Assembly (NCBI GenBank): GCA_035555795.1
Contig: DATMGE010000084.1
Coordinates: 62,001-126,000, forward strand
Reading direction: 5' to 3'
Source: RCIO01 sp035555795
GTDB lineage: Bacteria > Pseudomonadota > Alphaproteobacteria > Rhizobiales > Rhizobiaceae
DNA: 64,000 bases
Shown here: positions 1 through 8,568 of the stretch, one piece after another
Numbering within the stretch: position 1 is the first letter of the stretch
Layout of the letters: every line of letters begins with the position of its first letter
Program-made: the position numbers and the translations under genes
Notes under the pieces: model-generated
Told to the model about the DNA's origin: nothing
Database searches by the model: none
What the model saw: the letters and a program-made list of their open reading frames with translations, nothing else

Positions 1-6
1 GATGAC

Positions 7-879
7 ATGACAACGCAGCCGCTGGAAGGAAAATCCGTCGCCATCACCGGGGCCGCGCGCGGCATCGGCCGCGCGGCGGCCATCGCGCTGGCTGAAGCCG
101 GCGCGGGCGTGATCGTCAACGATCTGGACGCGGCCGGCGCGGAGGAAACCGTCGCGGCAATCGTCGACGCGGGCGGCCGCGCGCAGGCGCTCATCGCCGA
201 TATCAGCACGGAAGACGGCGCGCGCGCCTGCATCGACGCGGCGGTTGCCGCCTATGGCCGCTTCGACGTGCTGTGCGCCAATGCCGGCATCCTGCGCGAC
301 CGTACGCTGTGGAACACTGGCGAGGACGATTTCGATGCCGTGATCCGCACCCATCTGCGCGGCTCATTCCTGTGCGGCCGCGAGGCGGCGCGCCATTTCC
401 GCGCCGCGGAAAATGGCGGCAGCATCATATTGGTGACCTCGCTGTCGGGCCAGCTCGGCAGCTTCGGCCAGACCGCCTATGCCGCCGCCAAGGCGGGCAT
501 CACCGGGCTGGTGCGTACCTGGTCCATCGAGCTTGCCCGCTACGGCGTCAACGTCAATGCGATCGCGCCGATGGCGCTGACGCGCATGGTGGCGACCATT
601 CCCGGCATGGAGGAACACGTCGCGGCGGCCGAGCGCGGCGATCCGGTGCCGGCCGAACTGCGCCGCGACGGGCTGGGCACGCCGGCGGATGTCGCACCGC
701 TCTTCGTCTATCTCGCCTCCCCGGCAGCCGCCCACATCACCGGCCGCAGCATCACCATCGGCGGCGACAAGCTGGCCGTCTGGAGCGAGCCGCGCGAGAC
801 GGAGACGGCGCTGCGCGACGGCGGCTGGTCGGTCGAGACCATTGCCGGGGAGCTGGAAGCGCTCGCCCCGGCAAGGTGA
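7..879 (+). CDS. SDR family NAD(P)-dependent oxidoreductase
   Basis: A 290-residue short-chain dehydrogenase/reductase of classical length. The cofactor-binding TGAARGIG motif is at residues 14-21, an NAG motif follows near residue 91, and the catalytic Ser145-Tyr158-Lys162 set is present (YAAAK). It should reduce or oxidise a hydroxyl/keto group in the cytoplasm. The ATG overlaps a TGA that may be the stop of an upstream gene cut by the window edge, suggesting it is the end of an operon. The substrate cannot be told from sequence. A FabG-like or sugar/sterol dehydrogenase role is possible. Confidence 0.9.
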   Translation: MTTQPLEGKSVAITGAARGIGRAAAIALAEAGAGVIVNDLDAAGAEETVAAIVDAGGRAQALIADISTEDGARACIDAAVAAYGRFDVLCANAGILRDRTLWNTGEDDFDAVIRTHLRGSFLCGREAARHFRAAENGGSIILVTSLSGQLGSFGQTAYAAAKAGITGLVRTWSIELARYGVNVNAIAPMALTRMVATIPGMEEHVAAAERGDPVPAELRRDGLGTPADVAPLFVYLASPAAAHITGRSITIGGDKLAVWSEPRETETALRDGGWSVETIAGELEALAPAR

Positions 880-885
880 AGCGCG

Positions 886-1401
886 CTACTCGATGACGCC
901 GCAGGCGAGGCGGTCGCCGGCAGCTCCCGACGGCTGGCTCTCATAGTCGTCCGCCTTGGCATGTACCATCAGCGCGCGCCCGCTTATCCCGTTCTCGCCG
1001 TCGCCAAGGCTGACGCGGTCGTTGAACACCTGCGCGCGCAGCACGCCATCCGCGCCGACATACTGGTTCGGCATGTCGCCGGCATGCGGTCCGTTCGCGG
1101 TCTTGAATCCGTGCTCGCGCCCATCCGGGTTGAAATGGCCGCCGGCGGATTCGTGGCCGGTCTGATGATCGCATGTGCCGGTCTCATGGATGTGGAACGC
1201 GACCCAGCTATCGGCGGGCAAACCACTCACCTCGGCCTCGATCAGCACGCCCTTGCCGGCCGGCGAGATCTCGGCGGTGCCGTTCTGCTCCCCCTTCGCA
1301 TCGACGAATTGCGCGCTGGCCGCGTCGACCGTTCCCTGTTGGGCAAGGGCTGGCGTGCATGCCAGGACGAAAGCCGCAAGAGCGCTGATTTTCTTCTGCA
1401 T
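886..1401 (-). CDS. sodC: Periplasmic Cu,Zn superoxide dismutase
   Basis: This 171-residue protein converts superoxide to oxygen and peroxide in the periplasm. A signal peptide ends near ALAQQ (about residue 21). All metal ligands are visible: His70, His72, His89 (bridging) and His147 for copper, and His97, His106 and Asp109 for zinc. Cys77 and Cys167 should form the conserved disulfide. I chose the ATG at 1401 because an AGGGAG ribosome site precedes it at good spacing. An in-frame start at 1449 would add a charged, non-signal extension. It is convergent with the SDR gene, with only a few bases between stops. Confidence 0.95.
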   Translation of the reverse strand: MQKKISALAAFVLACTPALAQQGTVDAASAQFVDAKGEQNGTAEISPAGKGVLIEAEVSGLPADSWVAFHIHETGTCDHQTGHESAGGHFNPDGREHGFKTANGPHAGDMPNQYVGADGVLRAQVFNDRVSLGDGENGISGRALMVHAKADDYESQPSGAAGDRLACGVIE

Positions 1402-1525
1402 CTCCATCTCCCTGTTGCGTTTCCCCCTTTTCTCTATCTGGACCTGCACGCGTGTCCTTCAATGGCGCGGATAGGACGAAGGTCGACTGTGGAAGCCGGC
1501 GGCCGCATATTGGCAAGGCCGGGAC

Positions 1526-1548
1526 AGATTGTTATAGATTGTTACAAT
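1526..1548 (+). promoter_or_regulatory. Candidate operator: direct repeat plus palindrome upstream of livH
   Basis: AGATTGTTA occurs twice in a row at 1526-1534 and 1536-1544, about one helical turn apart. The second copy forms the palindrome ATTGTTACAAT at 1538-1548. The stretch is AT-rich in a GC-rich setting, about 50 bases before the livH start. ATTGTTATA is also found upstream of the binding-protein gene at 6394-6402, so one regulator may control both transcripts. The regulator is not identified. Confidence 0.35.
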
Positions 1549-1594
1549 TCATAAGAGCGGCCGTCATGGACACGGCGCTAAGGGGAGGCACAGC

Positions 1595-2629
1595 TTGGAC
1601 AGCATGGTCCTCGCATTCCTGATGCAGGACGGCATCACCAATGGCGCGATCTATGCGCTGCTGGGGCTCTCGCTCGTTCTCGTCTTCGCCGTGACGCGCG
1701 TCATCTTCATCCCGCAGGGTGAATTCGTTGCCTATGGCGCGCTCACGCTTGCTTTCCTCGACATCGGGCGAATGCCCGGCACCGTGCCGCTGCTCGCCTG
1801 CCTCGGCGCCGCGGCCTTCCTGTTCGATCTGTGGGAACTGCGAAAGGGTTTCGATGCCGGCCGCCTGCTGCGCAGCGTGCTGGTCAATCTCGCCTTGCCT
1901 GCCGCGATCTATGGCTTGCTGATCCTCGTCATGCCGATGCAGCCGGGCAGCCTCCTGCGCGCCTTGCTGGCAATCATCATTGTCGCGCCGATGGGCCTCT
2001 ACATCTATCGCATCGCCTTCCGGCCGCTGGCCGATGCTTCCGTGCTTGTCCTGCTCATCGCCTCGGTCGGTGTGCATCTGGCCATGATGGGGCTCGGCCT
2101 CTTCGCCTTCGGCGCCGAGGGGCTGCGCGCGCGGCCGCTGACGCCGGGCGCCTTCAATCTGGGCTTCCTGCCGGTACCGCTGCAAAGCGTCTGGATCTAC
2201 GGCGCGACGATCGCCGCCATGGTCGGCCTCTATTTCTTCTTCGAGAAGACAATTCTGGGCAAGGCGTTGCGCGCTACCGCGGTCAATCGCCTCGGCGCGC
2301 GCCTCGTCGGCGTCCGCACCAACCTGACGGGCGGGACGGCCTTCGTGCTCGCCTCGACCATCGGCGCGATCTCCGGCGTGCTCATCGCGCCGATCACGAC
2401 GATCTATTACGACACGGGTTTCCTGATGGGGCTCAAGGGCTTCGTCGCCGCGATCATCGGCGGGCTGTCCAGCTTCCCGGTCACCGCCGTCGCGGCGATT
2501 GGCGTCGGGCTGGTAGAAGCCTTCGCCTCCTTCTTCGCCAGCAACTACAAGGAAATCATCGTCTTCGCCCTGATCATCCCCGTCCTGATCTGGCGCTCGC
2601 TCGCCAGCGACCCGCACGAGGAAGAATAG
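1595..2629 (+). CDS. livH: Branched-chain amino acid-type ABC transporter permease (LivH)
   Basis: An inner-membrane permease of 344 residues, mostly hydrophobic helices, with the LivH-type opening (DGITNGAIYALLGLSL) and a C-terminal region ending in the GGLSSFPV segment typical of the family. It forms one half of the channel for a Liv/HAAT importer. The TTG at 1595 follows AGGGGAGG at 1581-1588 by six bases; ATG 1604 is an alternative. The stop is immediately followed by the livM-livG start. The cluster's substrate may be any branched-chain or other hydrophobic amino acid, or a related small molecule such as an amide. Confidence 0.9.
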   Translation: MDSMVLAFLMQDGITNGAIYALLGLSLVLVFAVTRVIFIPQGEFVAYGALTLAFLDIGRMPGTVPLLACLGAAAFLFDLWELRKGFDAGRLLRSVLVNLALPAAIYGLLILVMPMQPGSLLRALLAIIIVAPMGLYIYRIAFRPLADASVLVLLIASVGVHLAMMGLGLFAFGAEGLRARPLTPGAFNLGFLPVPLQSVWIYGATIAAMVGLYFFFEKTILGKALRATAVNRLGARLVGVRTNLTGGTAFVLASTIGAISGVLIAPITTIYYDTGFLMGLKGFVAAIIGGLSSFPVTAVAAIGVGLVEAFASFFASNYKEIIVFALIIPVLIWRSLASDPHEEE

Positions 2630-4396
2630 ATGCAGCGCTTCCCGATCCTGGGCCTGATCGTGGTCGTGGTGCTGGCGGCGATCCCGCTGCTGCCCGTGCC
2701 GCCCTTCGTCATCACGCTGATGGACAATATCGGGCTGGCCTCGCTCGTCGCCATCGGCCTCGTGCTGCTCACCGGCGTCGGTGGCCTCACCTCCTTCGGC
2801 CAGGCGGCCTTCTGCGGCTTCGGCGCCTACACCACGGCGGTGCTGACCACGGCCTATGGGTTCTCGCCCTGGGTGACCCTGCCGCTTTCGCTGGCTGCGG
2901 GCGCAATCGCCGCCTTTCCGCTCGGCCTCATCACCGTGCGTCTTTCGGGGCATTATCTGCCGCTCGGCACCATCGCCTGGGGCATCGCGCTCTATTACCT
3001 CTTCGGCCAGCTCGATTTCCTCGGCCGCTATGACGGCATTACCGGCATCCCGCCGGTGACGCTTGCGGGCCATCGCTTCATCGACAGCACGTCGATGTAC
3101 TATCTCATCTGGGCCTTCGTGCTGATCTTCGCCCTCGGCGCGCGCAACCTGCTGGATTCGCGCACCGGCCGCGGTATCCGCGCCTTGCGCGGCGGCTCGC
3201 GCGCAGCGGAAGCCTTCGGCGTCGACACGGTTCGCGCCAAGCTGACCGTCTTCGTCTTCGCCGGCGTGGTGGCCGCCCTCTCGGGCTGGCTCTACGCCCA
3301 TATGCAGCGCACCGTGAACCCGACGCCCTTCGGCCTCAACATGGGCATCGAATATCTGCTGATGGCCGTCATCGGCGGCGCTGGCCATATCTGGGGCGCG
3401 ATCTTCGGATCCGGCATCGTTCTGGTGCTGAAGGAACTGCTGCAGCGCTACCTGCCCGGCCTCATCGGCACCAGCGGCAATTTCGAGACCGTGTTCTTCG
3501 GCATCCTGCTGGTGCTGATCCTGCAATTCGCCCGCGAGGGATTGTGGCCCCTGGTGCTGCGCCTCCTTCCGCGCCGGACACCCGCGCCCCTGCCCCAAAC
3601 GGAGGAGCGGCTGCCGCATCGCGAGGCGCCGGCCGCCGGAACGCCGCTGGTGACGCTCGACAAGGCGCGCAAGCAGTTCGGCGGCCTCGTCGCGGTCAAC
3701 GATGTCAGCTTCGAAATCAAGGCGGGCGAGATACTCGGCCTCATCGGTCCGAATGGTGCCGGCAAGAGCACGACCTTCGACCTCATCACCGGCGCATCGA
3801 CGCTGACGGGCGGCAGCATCCTTCTGGCCGGCCGCGACGCCGGCGTGCACCGCCCCGGCGACGTCGCGCGGGAGGGCATTGCCCGGACCTTCCAGCACGC
3901 CAAGATCCTGCCCGACATGACGGTGCTGGAAAACGCCGCGCTCGGCGCGCATCTGCGCGGCAATGCCGGCGTCTTCCGCAGCTTCCTGCGGCTGGAGCGC
4001 AGCGAGGAGGCTTCGCTGCTCGCCGAGGCGGATCGCCAGCTCGCCCGCGTCGGGCTTGCCGAGGAACGTCACCGCCCAGCCGGCGACCTGGCGCTTGGAC
4101 AGATCCGCATCCTCGAGATCGCCCGCGCGCTGGCGCTCGATCCCAACCTGCTGCTGCTGGACGAACCGGCCGCCGGCCTGCGCCATGGCGAGAAGCAGCG
4201 CCTTGCCGAACTGCTGCGCAAGCTGCGCGCCGAGGGCGTCGCCATCCTGCTGGTCGAGCACGATATGAGCTTCGTGATGGAGCTGGTGGACCGGCTGGTC
4301 GTACTCGATTTCGGCACCGTGATCGCCCATGGCGAACCGGCCGAGGTGCGGCGCAACCCCGCTGTCATCGCGGCCTATCTCGGAGGCGTGGCATGA
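2630..4396 (+). CDS. livM-livG: Fused Liv permease-ATPase (LivM-LivG)
   Basis: A 588-residue fusion of two Liv subunits. Residues 1 to about 310 are the LivM permease (LTGVGGLTSFGQAAF near the start; multiple membrane helices). A proline-rich linker near 315-335 joins a LivG-type ATPase with Walker A GPNGAGKST at 373-381 and Walker B LLLLDEP with Asp511-Glu512. The ABC signature reads LALGQ instead of the usual LS-x-GQ. The LivG His switch is present (LLVEHDMSFVMELVD). It starts directly after livH and overlaps livF by ATGA. Natural LivM-LivG fusions are known; no frameshift is seen. Confidence 0.93.
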   Translation: MQRFPILGLIVVVVLAAIPLLPVPPFVITLMDNIGLASLVAIGLVLLTGVGGLTSFGQAAFCGFGAYTTAVLTTAYGFSPWVTLPLSLAAGAIAAFPLGLITVRLSGHYLPLGTIAWGIALYYLFGQLDFLGRYDGITGIPPVTLAGHRFIDSTSMYYLIWAFVLIFALGARNLLDSRTGRGIRALRGGSRAAEAFGVDTVRAKLTVFVFAGVVAALSGWLYAHMQRTVNPTPFGLNMGIEYLLMAVIGGAGHIWGAIFGSGIVLVLKELLQRYLPGLIGTSGNFETVFFGILLVLILQFAREGLWPLVLRLLPRRTPAPLPQTEERLPHREAPAAGTPLVTLDKARKQFGGLVAVNDVSFEIKAGEILGLIGPNGAGKSTTFDLITGASTLTGGSILLAGRDAGVHRPGDVAREGIARTFQHAKILPDMTVLENAALGAHLRGNAGVFRSFLRLERSEEASLLAEADRQLARVGLAEERHRPAGDLALGQIRILEIARALALDPNLLLLDEPAAGLRHGEKQRLAELLRKLRAEGVAILLVEHDMSFVMELVDRLVVLDFGTVIAHGEPAEVRRNPAVIAAYLGGVA

Positions 4397-5112
4397 GCGA
4401 GAACCTGCTCGAACTACGCGACATACGCGTTTCCTACGGCCATGCGGAAGTGGTGCACGGCATCTCGCTCAGTGTCGCCAGGGGAAGCATCGCCACGGTG
4501 ATCGGCGCCAATGGCGCGGGCAAGACGACGCTGCTCAACGCTGCCATGGGCGTCGTGCCCTGCACCGGCACGATCCTCTATCGCGGCGCCCCTGCCCCGC
4601 GTTCGATCGAGGGCCGCGTGCAGGCCGGCATGTGCCTCGTGCCCGAGCGCCGCGAGCTCTTCACCTCCATGTCCGTGGAGGACAATCTTGCGCTGGGCGG
4701 CTTCCTGCGAACCACCGACGAACGCCGCGAAACGCTGGAAGACGTCTATCAGCGCTTTCCGCGCCTGGCCGAACGGCGCAAGCAGATCGCCGGCACCTTA
4801 TCCGGCGGCGAGCGCCAGATGCTGGCCCTCGGGCGCGCGCTGATGAGCCGCCCGCAATTGCTGCTGCTGGACGAGCCCAGCCTCGGCCTCGCGCCGAAGA
4901 TCGTCGCCGAAATCCTCGGCATCGTTTCCGAACTGCGTGCGACCGGCGTGTCGATTCTGCTGGTCGAGCAGAATGCCCGCGCCGCGCTCGAAATCGCCGA
5001 CGACGCCTATCTCATCGAGCTGGGCGAAGTTCGCCGCTCCGGCAAGGCCGCCGACATGGCCGCCGACCCCTCGCTGGTCGAAAGCTATCTCGGCGGCGCG
5101 ACGCAGCACTGA
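4393..5112 (+). CDS. livF: Branched-chain amino acid-type ABC transporter ATP-binding protein (LivF)
   Basis: A 239-residue ABC ATPase of LivF type. Walker A IGANGAGKTT starts near residue 37, the signature is LSGGERQML, Walker B is LLLLDEPSLGLAPK, and the switch-region sequence LLVEQNARAALEIAD is the LivF hallmark. It pairs with the LivG half of the fused upstream protein to power import. The start ATG overlaps the preceding TGA, showing translational coupling. It is the last gene of the livH-livMG-livF operon, which ends at the hairpin 5165-5189. Confidence 0.95.
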   Translation: MSENLLELRDIRVSYGHAEVVHGISLSVARGSIATVIGANGAGKTTLLNAAMGVVPCTGTILYRGAPAPRSIEGRVQAGMCLVPERRELFTSMSVEDNLALGGFLRTTDERRETLEDVYQRFPRLAERRKQIAGTLSGGERQMLALGRALMSRPQLLLLDEPSLGLAPKIVAEILGIVSELRATGVSILLVEQNARAALEIADDAYLIELGEVRRSGKAADMAADPSLVESYLGGATQH

Positions 5113-5164
5113 GATCGCTGGCGCTTCACCAGCCATTCGAGAGCCGCAGACACGCTACAAAGAA

Positions 5165-5189
5165 AAAGGCCCGCAGGATGCGGGCCTTT
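5165..5189. terminator. Bidirectional Rho-independent terminator between livF and the binding-protein gene
   Basis: AAAGGCCCGCA at 5165-5175 pairs perfectly with TGCGGGCCTTT at 5179-5189 around a three-base GGA loop. An 11-bp GC-rich stem flanked by A on one side and T on the other works in both directions. It lies between two convergent genes. Confidence 0.85.
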
Positions 5190-5209
5190 CAACATCTGGA
5201 AGCGTTGCC

Positions 5210-6352
5210 TTACTGAACGAGGTCGAACTTGCCGTCCTTGGCGGTCAGCAGCACGACGGCGCGCTCGTCGAGGCCGAAATGGTTCTCAGGCGTGAATTCG
5301 AACACCCCCTGGCTGGCCGGGAAGGGTCCGCCCGCCTCGATCGCATCGCGCAGCGCGGTGCGGAACTCCGGCGTGCCGGGCTGAGCCTTCTTCTTCGCTT
5401 CGGGCACCGCCTTCTTGAGGATCGCCATCGCGTCGTGGATATGCGCGCCGAACTGCGTGCGCGTGCCGGCGCCGAACTTGCCCTCATAGGCGGTCACATA
5501 GTCGAGACCTTCCTTCTTGGTCTCGGAACTGTCCGGCTGGAGCTCGGCGACCATGACCGGTCCCGATGCGAACACCGTATTGTCGGCCGCCGCGCCAGCA
5601 ATGCGCAGGAAGTCGAAGGTTACCGCGCCATGGGTCTGGTAAATCGGGCCGGTAAAGCCGCGCTCACGCAGAGCGAGCTGCGGCAGGGCGGCACCCGTTC
5701 CGGATGCGCCGACGAAGACCGCGTCGGGGCGCGCCGCAACGAGCTTCAGCACCTGTCCGGAAACGGACGTGTCGGGGCGCGCATAGCGCTCTTCCGCGAT
5801 CATCGACAGGCCGTATTTCTCGCCGGCCGCCTTGAACTGGCTGACCCACAGGTCGCCATAGGAATCCGAGAAGCCGATATAGCCGACGGTCTTCACGCCA
5901 TCCTTCTGCATCTTCTCGAACAGGGTATTGGCGATGAGGCCGGCATCCTGCGGCATCACGAAGGTCCACTTGCTGGCCGCGACATTCGGCGGAACCGGCG
6001 AGCAGGCGAGATGCGGAATGCCGCTCTCGGCGGCGACATTGGAGATGGCGATCGAGGCCGGGGTCAGCGCCGAGCCGACGATCACGTCGGCCTTGTCGTC
6101 ATTGGCGAAGCGGCGTGCATTGGTCGTCGCCATCGAGGGGTCGCCGGCATCGTCGAGCACGATGACATTGAGCTTCTCGCCATCGATTTCGGTCGGCCAC
6201 AGCTCGACCGAGTTCTTCAGCGGAATGCCGAGCGCTGCGCCCGGTCCCGTCGACGACACGGTCACGCCGATGGTGATATCGGCCATCGCCGCACCGGCCA
6301 TGCCGGTCGAAATCAGGGCTGCCGCTGCAATGCGGCCAATCATCTTTTTCAT
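5210..6352 (-). CDS. Periplasmic substrate-binding protein of the Liv transporter (LivK/HAAT type)
   Basis: A 380-residue Peripla_BP_6-type binding protein. A cleavable signal peptide (MKKMIGRIAAAALIS through AMA) precedes the mature start DITIGVTVSSTGPGAALG, which matches the opening strand and loop of LivJ/LivK relatives. It captures the ligand and delivers it to the LivH/LivMG/LivF channel encoded convergently just across the terminator. It has its own promoter region at 6353-6450, which shares the motif ATTGTTATA with the livH promoter. The ligand is not predictable; leucine-type amino acids, amides or aromatic acids are all possible in this family. Confidence 0.9.
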   Translation of the reverse strand: MKKMIGRIAAAALISTGMAGAAMADITIGVTVSSTGPGAALGIPLKNSVELWPTEIDGEKLNVIVLDDAGDPSMATTNARRFANDDKADVIVGSALTPASIAISNVAAESGIPHLACSPVPPNVAASKWTFVMPQDAGLIANTLFEKMQKDGVKTVGYIGFSDSYGDLWVSQFKAAGEKYGLSMIAEERYARPDTSVSGQVLKLVAARPDAVFVGASGTGAALPQLALRERGFTGPIYQTHGAVTFDFLRIAGAAADNTVFASGPVMVAELQPDSSETKKEGLDYVTAYEGKFGAGTRTQFGAHIHDAMAILKKAVPEAKKKAQPGTPEFRTALRDAIEAGGPFPASQGVFEFTPENHFGLDERAVVLLTAKDGKFDLVQ

Positions 6353-6393
6353 CTGTTTCCTCCCAATCGATACGCGGAACGCGTCGCCCGCCT

Positions 6394-6402
6394 ATTGTTA
6401 TA
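6394..6402. promoter_or_regulatory. ATTGTTATA motif shared with the livH promoter
   Basis: ATTGTTATA here lies within CTATTGTTATATAG, about 45 bases before the binding-protein start. The same 9-mer is in the repeat at 1526-1548. Two halves of one transporter are transcribed separately, so a common operator would make sense. The 9-mer is short, so chance remains possible. Confidence 0.25.
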
Positions 6403-6570
6403 TAGCAGACCTTTTCAGACCCAAGTCAATCGCGCAGAGGCTGGCTTCGCGATGCCGTGAAATATGCCGTGAAGAGGGGCAGCCGAACGATCAAATGTCA
6501 TACAACGCGTTTACACGACTCATTCCGTAGCGATAATGTCTCCGGAGAGATCAGGCAAAGGAGGTTTCCC

Positions 6571-6900
6571 ATGACCCGCGTTGTTCCCGCGCTTCACGAC
6601 CGCCATGCACCGATCAGCCTGCAGGACGCCTTTCTCGATGCCGTAGAGGCTTTCGAGGGCTGGCAGCAGGGACAGGATGAACCCGCGATCGCCTTCGAAG
6701 ACAAGCTGATCCCGATCAGCTCGATCTTCGGCAGGATGCGCACCAGCGACGACATCGCACCCGAAAAGGTGCGGCTGGCCTATTCGGCCACCGTCGGCGA
6801 CGATCCGGATCTCCCGGACATGCGGGCCTTCACCTATGGTTATGCCGCCAGCCGGCTGCGCGAACTCAGCCTTGAAATCCTGCGCGACGGCGCACGATAA
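6571..6900 (+). CDS. Hypothetical protein, 109 residues
   Basis: An acidic, soluble protein I do not recognise. The ATG at 6571 follows a strong AAAGGAGG (6557-6564) by six bases, so it is very likely translated. In-frame sequence back to 6457 lacks a ribosome site. There is no signal peptide, membrane helix or cysteine. The sequence opens MTRVVPALHDRHAPISLQDA and ends in a helical, Arg/Glu-rich stretch. It stands alone, tail to tail with the FAD oxidoreductase gene. Confidence 0.75.
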   Translation: MTRVVPALHDRHAPISLQDAFLDAVEAFEGWQQGQDEPAIAFEDKLIPISSIFGRMRTSDDIAPEKVRLAYSATVGDDPDLPDMRAFTYGYAASRLRELSLEILRDGAR

Positions 6901-6951
6901 AGACGGCGAAGCCCGGCGGAATGCCGGGCAAACTGCCCGGCATCGCCAACA

Positions 6952-8421
6952 TCACGCCGCAGGCGATGTTTCCTTCTCCGCCCCGACCTTCTGGTCGTGC
7001 AGGAAGACACCTTGGCTTTTGAGCGTCGCGCGCAGTTCGGCATAGTCGACATTGCGCGGCTGCACGCCGCGATTGGCGGCCACGCCGGCCGCAGCGCCCG
7101 CCGCCTGGCCGGTCAGCCAGCATTGCGGGATCTCGCGCATGAAGCCGTGCGAATTGGCGTCGCAGGAAATGTGCCGCCCCGCCGCCAGCAGGCCGTCCAA
7201 CCGCGCCGGCACGAGGCAGCCATAGGGCACGGAGACAACCGGGAACTTCGGCGAGATGGACGGGCTCACCCCGACCTCGTCGGCGAAGGGCTTGCCCTCG
7301 CTCCATTGGCCGCGCTCGATCCGGCCCACCCCACCCAGGCGGCGCGTGTGGCGCACACCGAGCTGCGGCGCTGACAGGAGCATATAGGCGTTCTCGAAGC
7401 CCGGCGCATTGTCGCGGAAGAAGTTGCAATGCGTCTGCATGAAGCGATGCGAGCGGATCTCGGTCTCCGTCATGTCGTCGACATTCACCGCCGAAAGCCC
7501 CGACTGGCGCGGTCCGAGGAAGAGCGCGATATCGTTGCGCCATGACACGTAGGGTGGCTGGAAGAAGCCCAGCCTCTCGCGCCCCATCTTGGTGAATTCG
7601 GCATATTGCTCCGGCTGGCCGCCGCGGAAATCGAGCCAGCTGTTCATGTCGACGCCGCCCAGCATGAAGCCGGTATTCATCGAGTGGTGCACGTCGCCTT
7701 CCTCGATGTCGACATCGAACCCCGCGCCGGCGCGCGAAAACACGTCGCCATCGCCGGTGCAGTCCACCACCACCTTGGCCATCAGCGCCTGCCGGCCTTC
7801 CTTGCTCTCGAAGATGACGCCCTTGACGGCGCCCTCCTCGACGATCGGCACGGCCATCCAGCTATGGAAGACGATGCGCACGCCGGCCTCGATCATCATC
7901 TCCTGCGACAGCAGCTTGAGGCGCTCGGGGTCGAGCGTCGGCGCCCAGGTGACGATGCCATGCTGCGCGGAGGTGCGCAGGCTCCAGTATTTTGCCTTGT
8001 CCGGATCGCGCGAGCCCCAATCCGCGCGGTCCGGTCCCGCCCTCCCCTCCCTGGGCAGGCGCTCGAAGACGTCTTCGGCAAAGCCGCGGATGACCTGCCG
8101 GCCTTCCCAGTCGGTCATGCGGTCGATCCAGATCACCACGCCGCCGGTGGAGAGGCCGCCAAGATGGTTGTAGCGCTCCATGACCACGACATCGGCGCCG
8201 GTTCGCGCCGCGGCAAGCGCGGCCGCCGTGCCGGCCGGCCCGCCGCCGACGACGAGCACGTCGCATTTGTGATAGACGGGGACCGTGCGCGCCGCCTCGG
8301 TCACCGCGCCCTCGCCGTTGCGGCGAGGAAACACGCGCGATCCCTCCTCGAATATATCCGAGCCGAGGATCCTGTCCTCACTGCGCCGGACCTCCCGGAC
8401 GGTCGGCATCGATGTGTTCAT
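6952..8421 (-). CDS. FAD-dependent oxidoreductase
   Basis: A 489-residue flavoprotein of the FAD_oxidored (PF12831-like) type. The dinucleotide-binding motif VVGGGPAGTAAALAAARTGA lies near residues 55-75 and is followed by ERYNHLGGLSTGG. A second conserved FAD contact, VVDCTGDGDVFSRAG, lies mid-protein. About 45 residues precede the Rossmann fold. The ATG at 8421 is preceded by AAGGGAG. The family contains largely uncharacterised dehydrogenases, some linked to sugar or xenobiotic catabolism. The substrate is unknown. Confidence 0.85.
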   Translation of the reverse strand: MNTSMPTVREVRRSEDRILGSDIFEEGSRVFPRRNGEGAVTEAARTVPVYHKCDVLVVGGGPAGTAAALAAARTGADVVVMERYNHLGGLSTGGVVIWIDRMTDWEGRQVIRGFAEDVFERLPREGRAGPDRADWGSRDPDKAKYWSLRTSAQHGIVTWAPTLDPERLKLLSQEMMIEAGVRIVFHSWMAVPIVEEGAVKGVIFESKEGRQALMAKVVVDCTGDGDVFSRAGAGFDVDIEEGDVHHSMNTGFMLGGVDMNSWLDFRGGQPEQYAEFTKMGRERLGFFQPPYVSWRNDIALFLGPRQSGLSAVNVDDMTETEIRSHRFMQTHCNFFRDNAPGFENAYMLLSAPQLGVRHTRRLGGVGRIERGQWSEGKPFADEVGVSPSISPKFPVVSVPYGCLVPARLDGLLAAGRHISCDANSHGFMREIPQCWLTGQAAGAAAGVAANRGVQPRNVDYAELRATLKSQGVFLHDQKVGAEKETSPAA

Positions 8422-8568
8422 AGCTCGCTCCCTTCAGAAATGTCTGCGACAGGCACAAGGCACCGATTCCAGAGCATTTTTAGCGCTCGCAGAACCATCT
8501 CGCCGCGACCCACTGCCGCTGGCTACTCACTCGCACAATGCCCGCCGCCGCGCTATATTAAAGCCATT

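Noticed and set aside
1532..4330. Open frame of 932 codons on the minus strand across the liv genes
   Set aside because: It is antisense to three clearly conserved transporter genes and its product is a low-complexity Asp/Glu/Arg/Gln/His mix typical of GC-rich shadow frames.
8440..8568. Longer FnrL from ATG 8440
   Set aside because: It would add 43 Arg/Ser-rich residues not seen in this family, whose members begin shortly before the first cluster cysteine. Not fully excluded, since GTG 8569 lacks a ribosome site.
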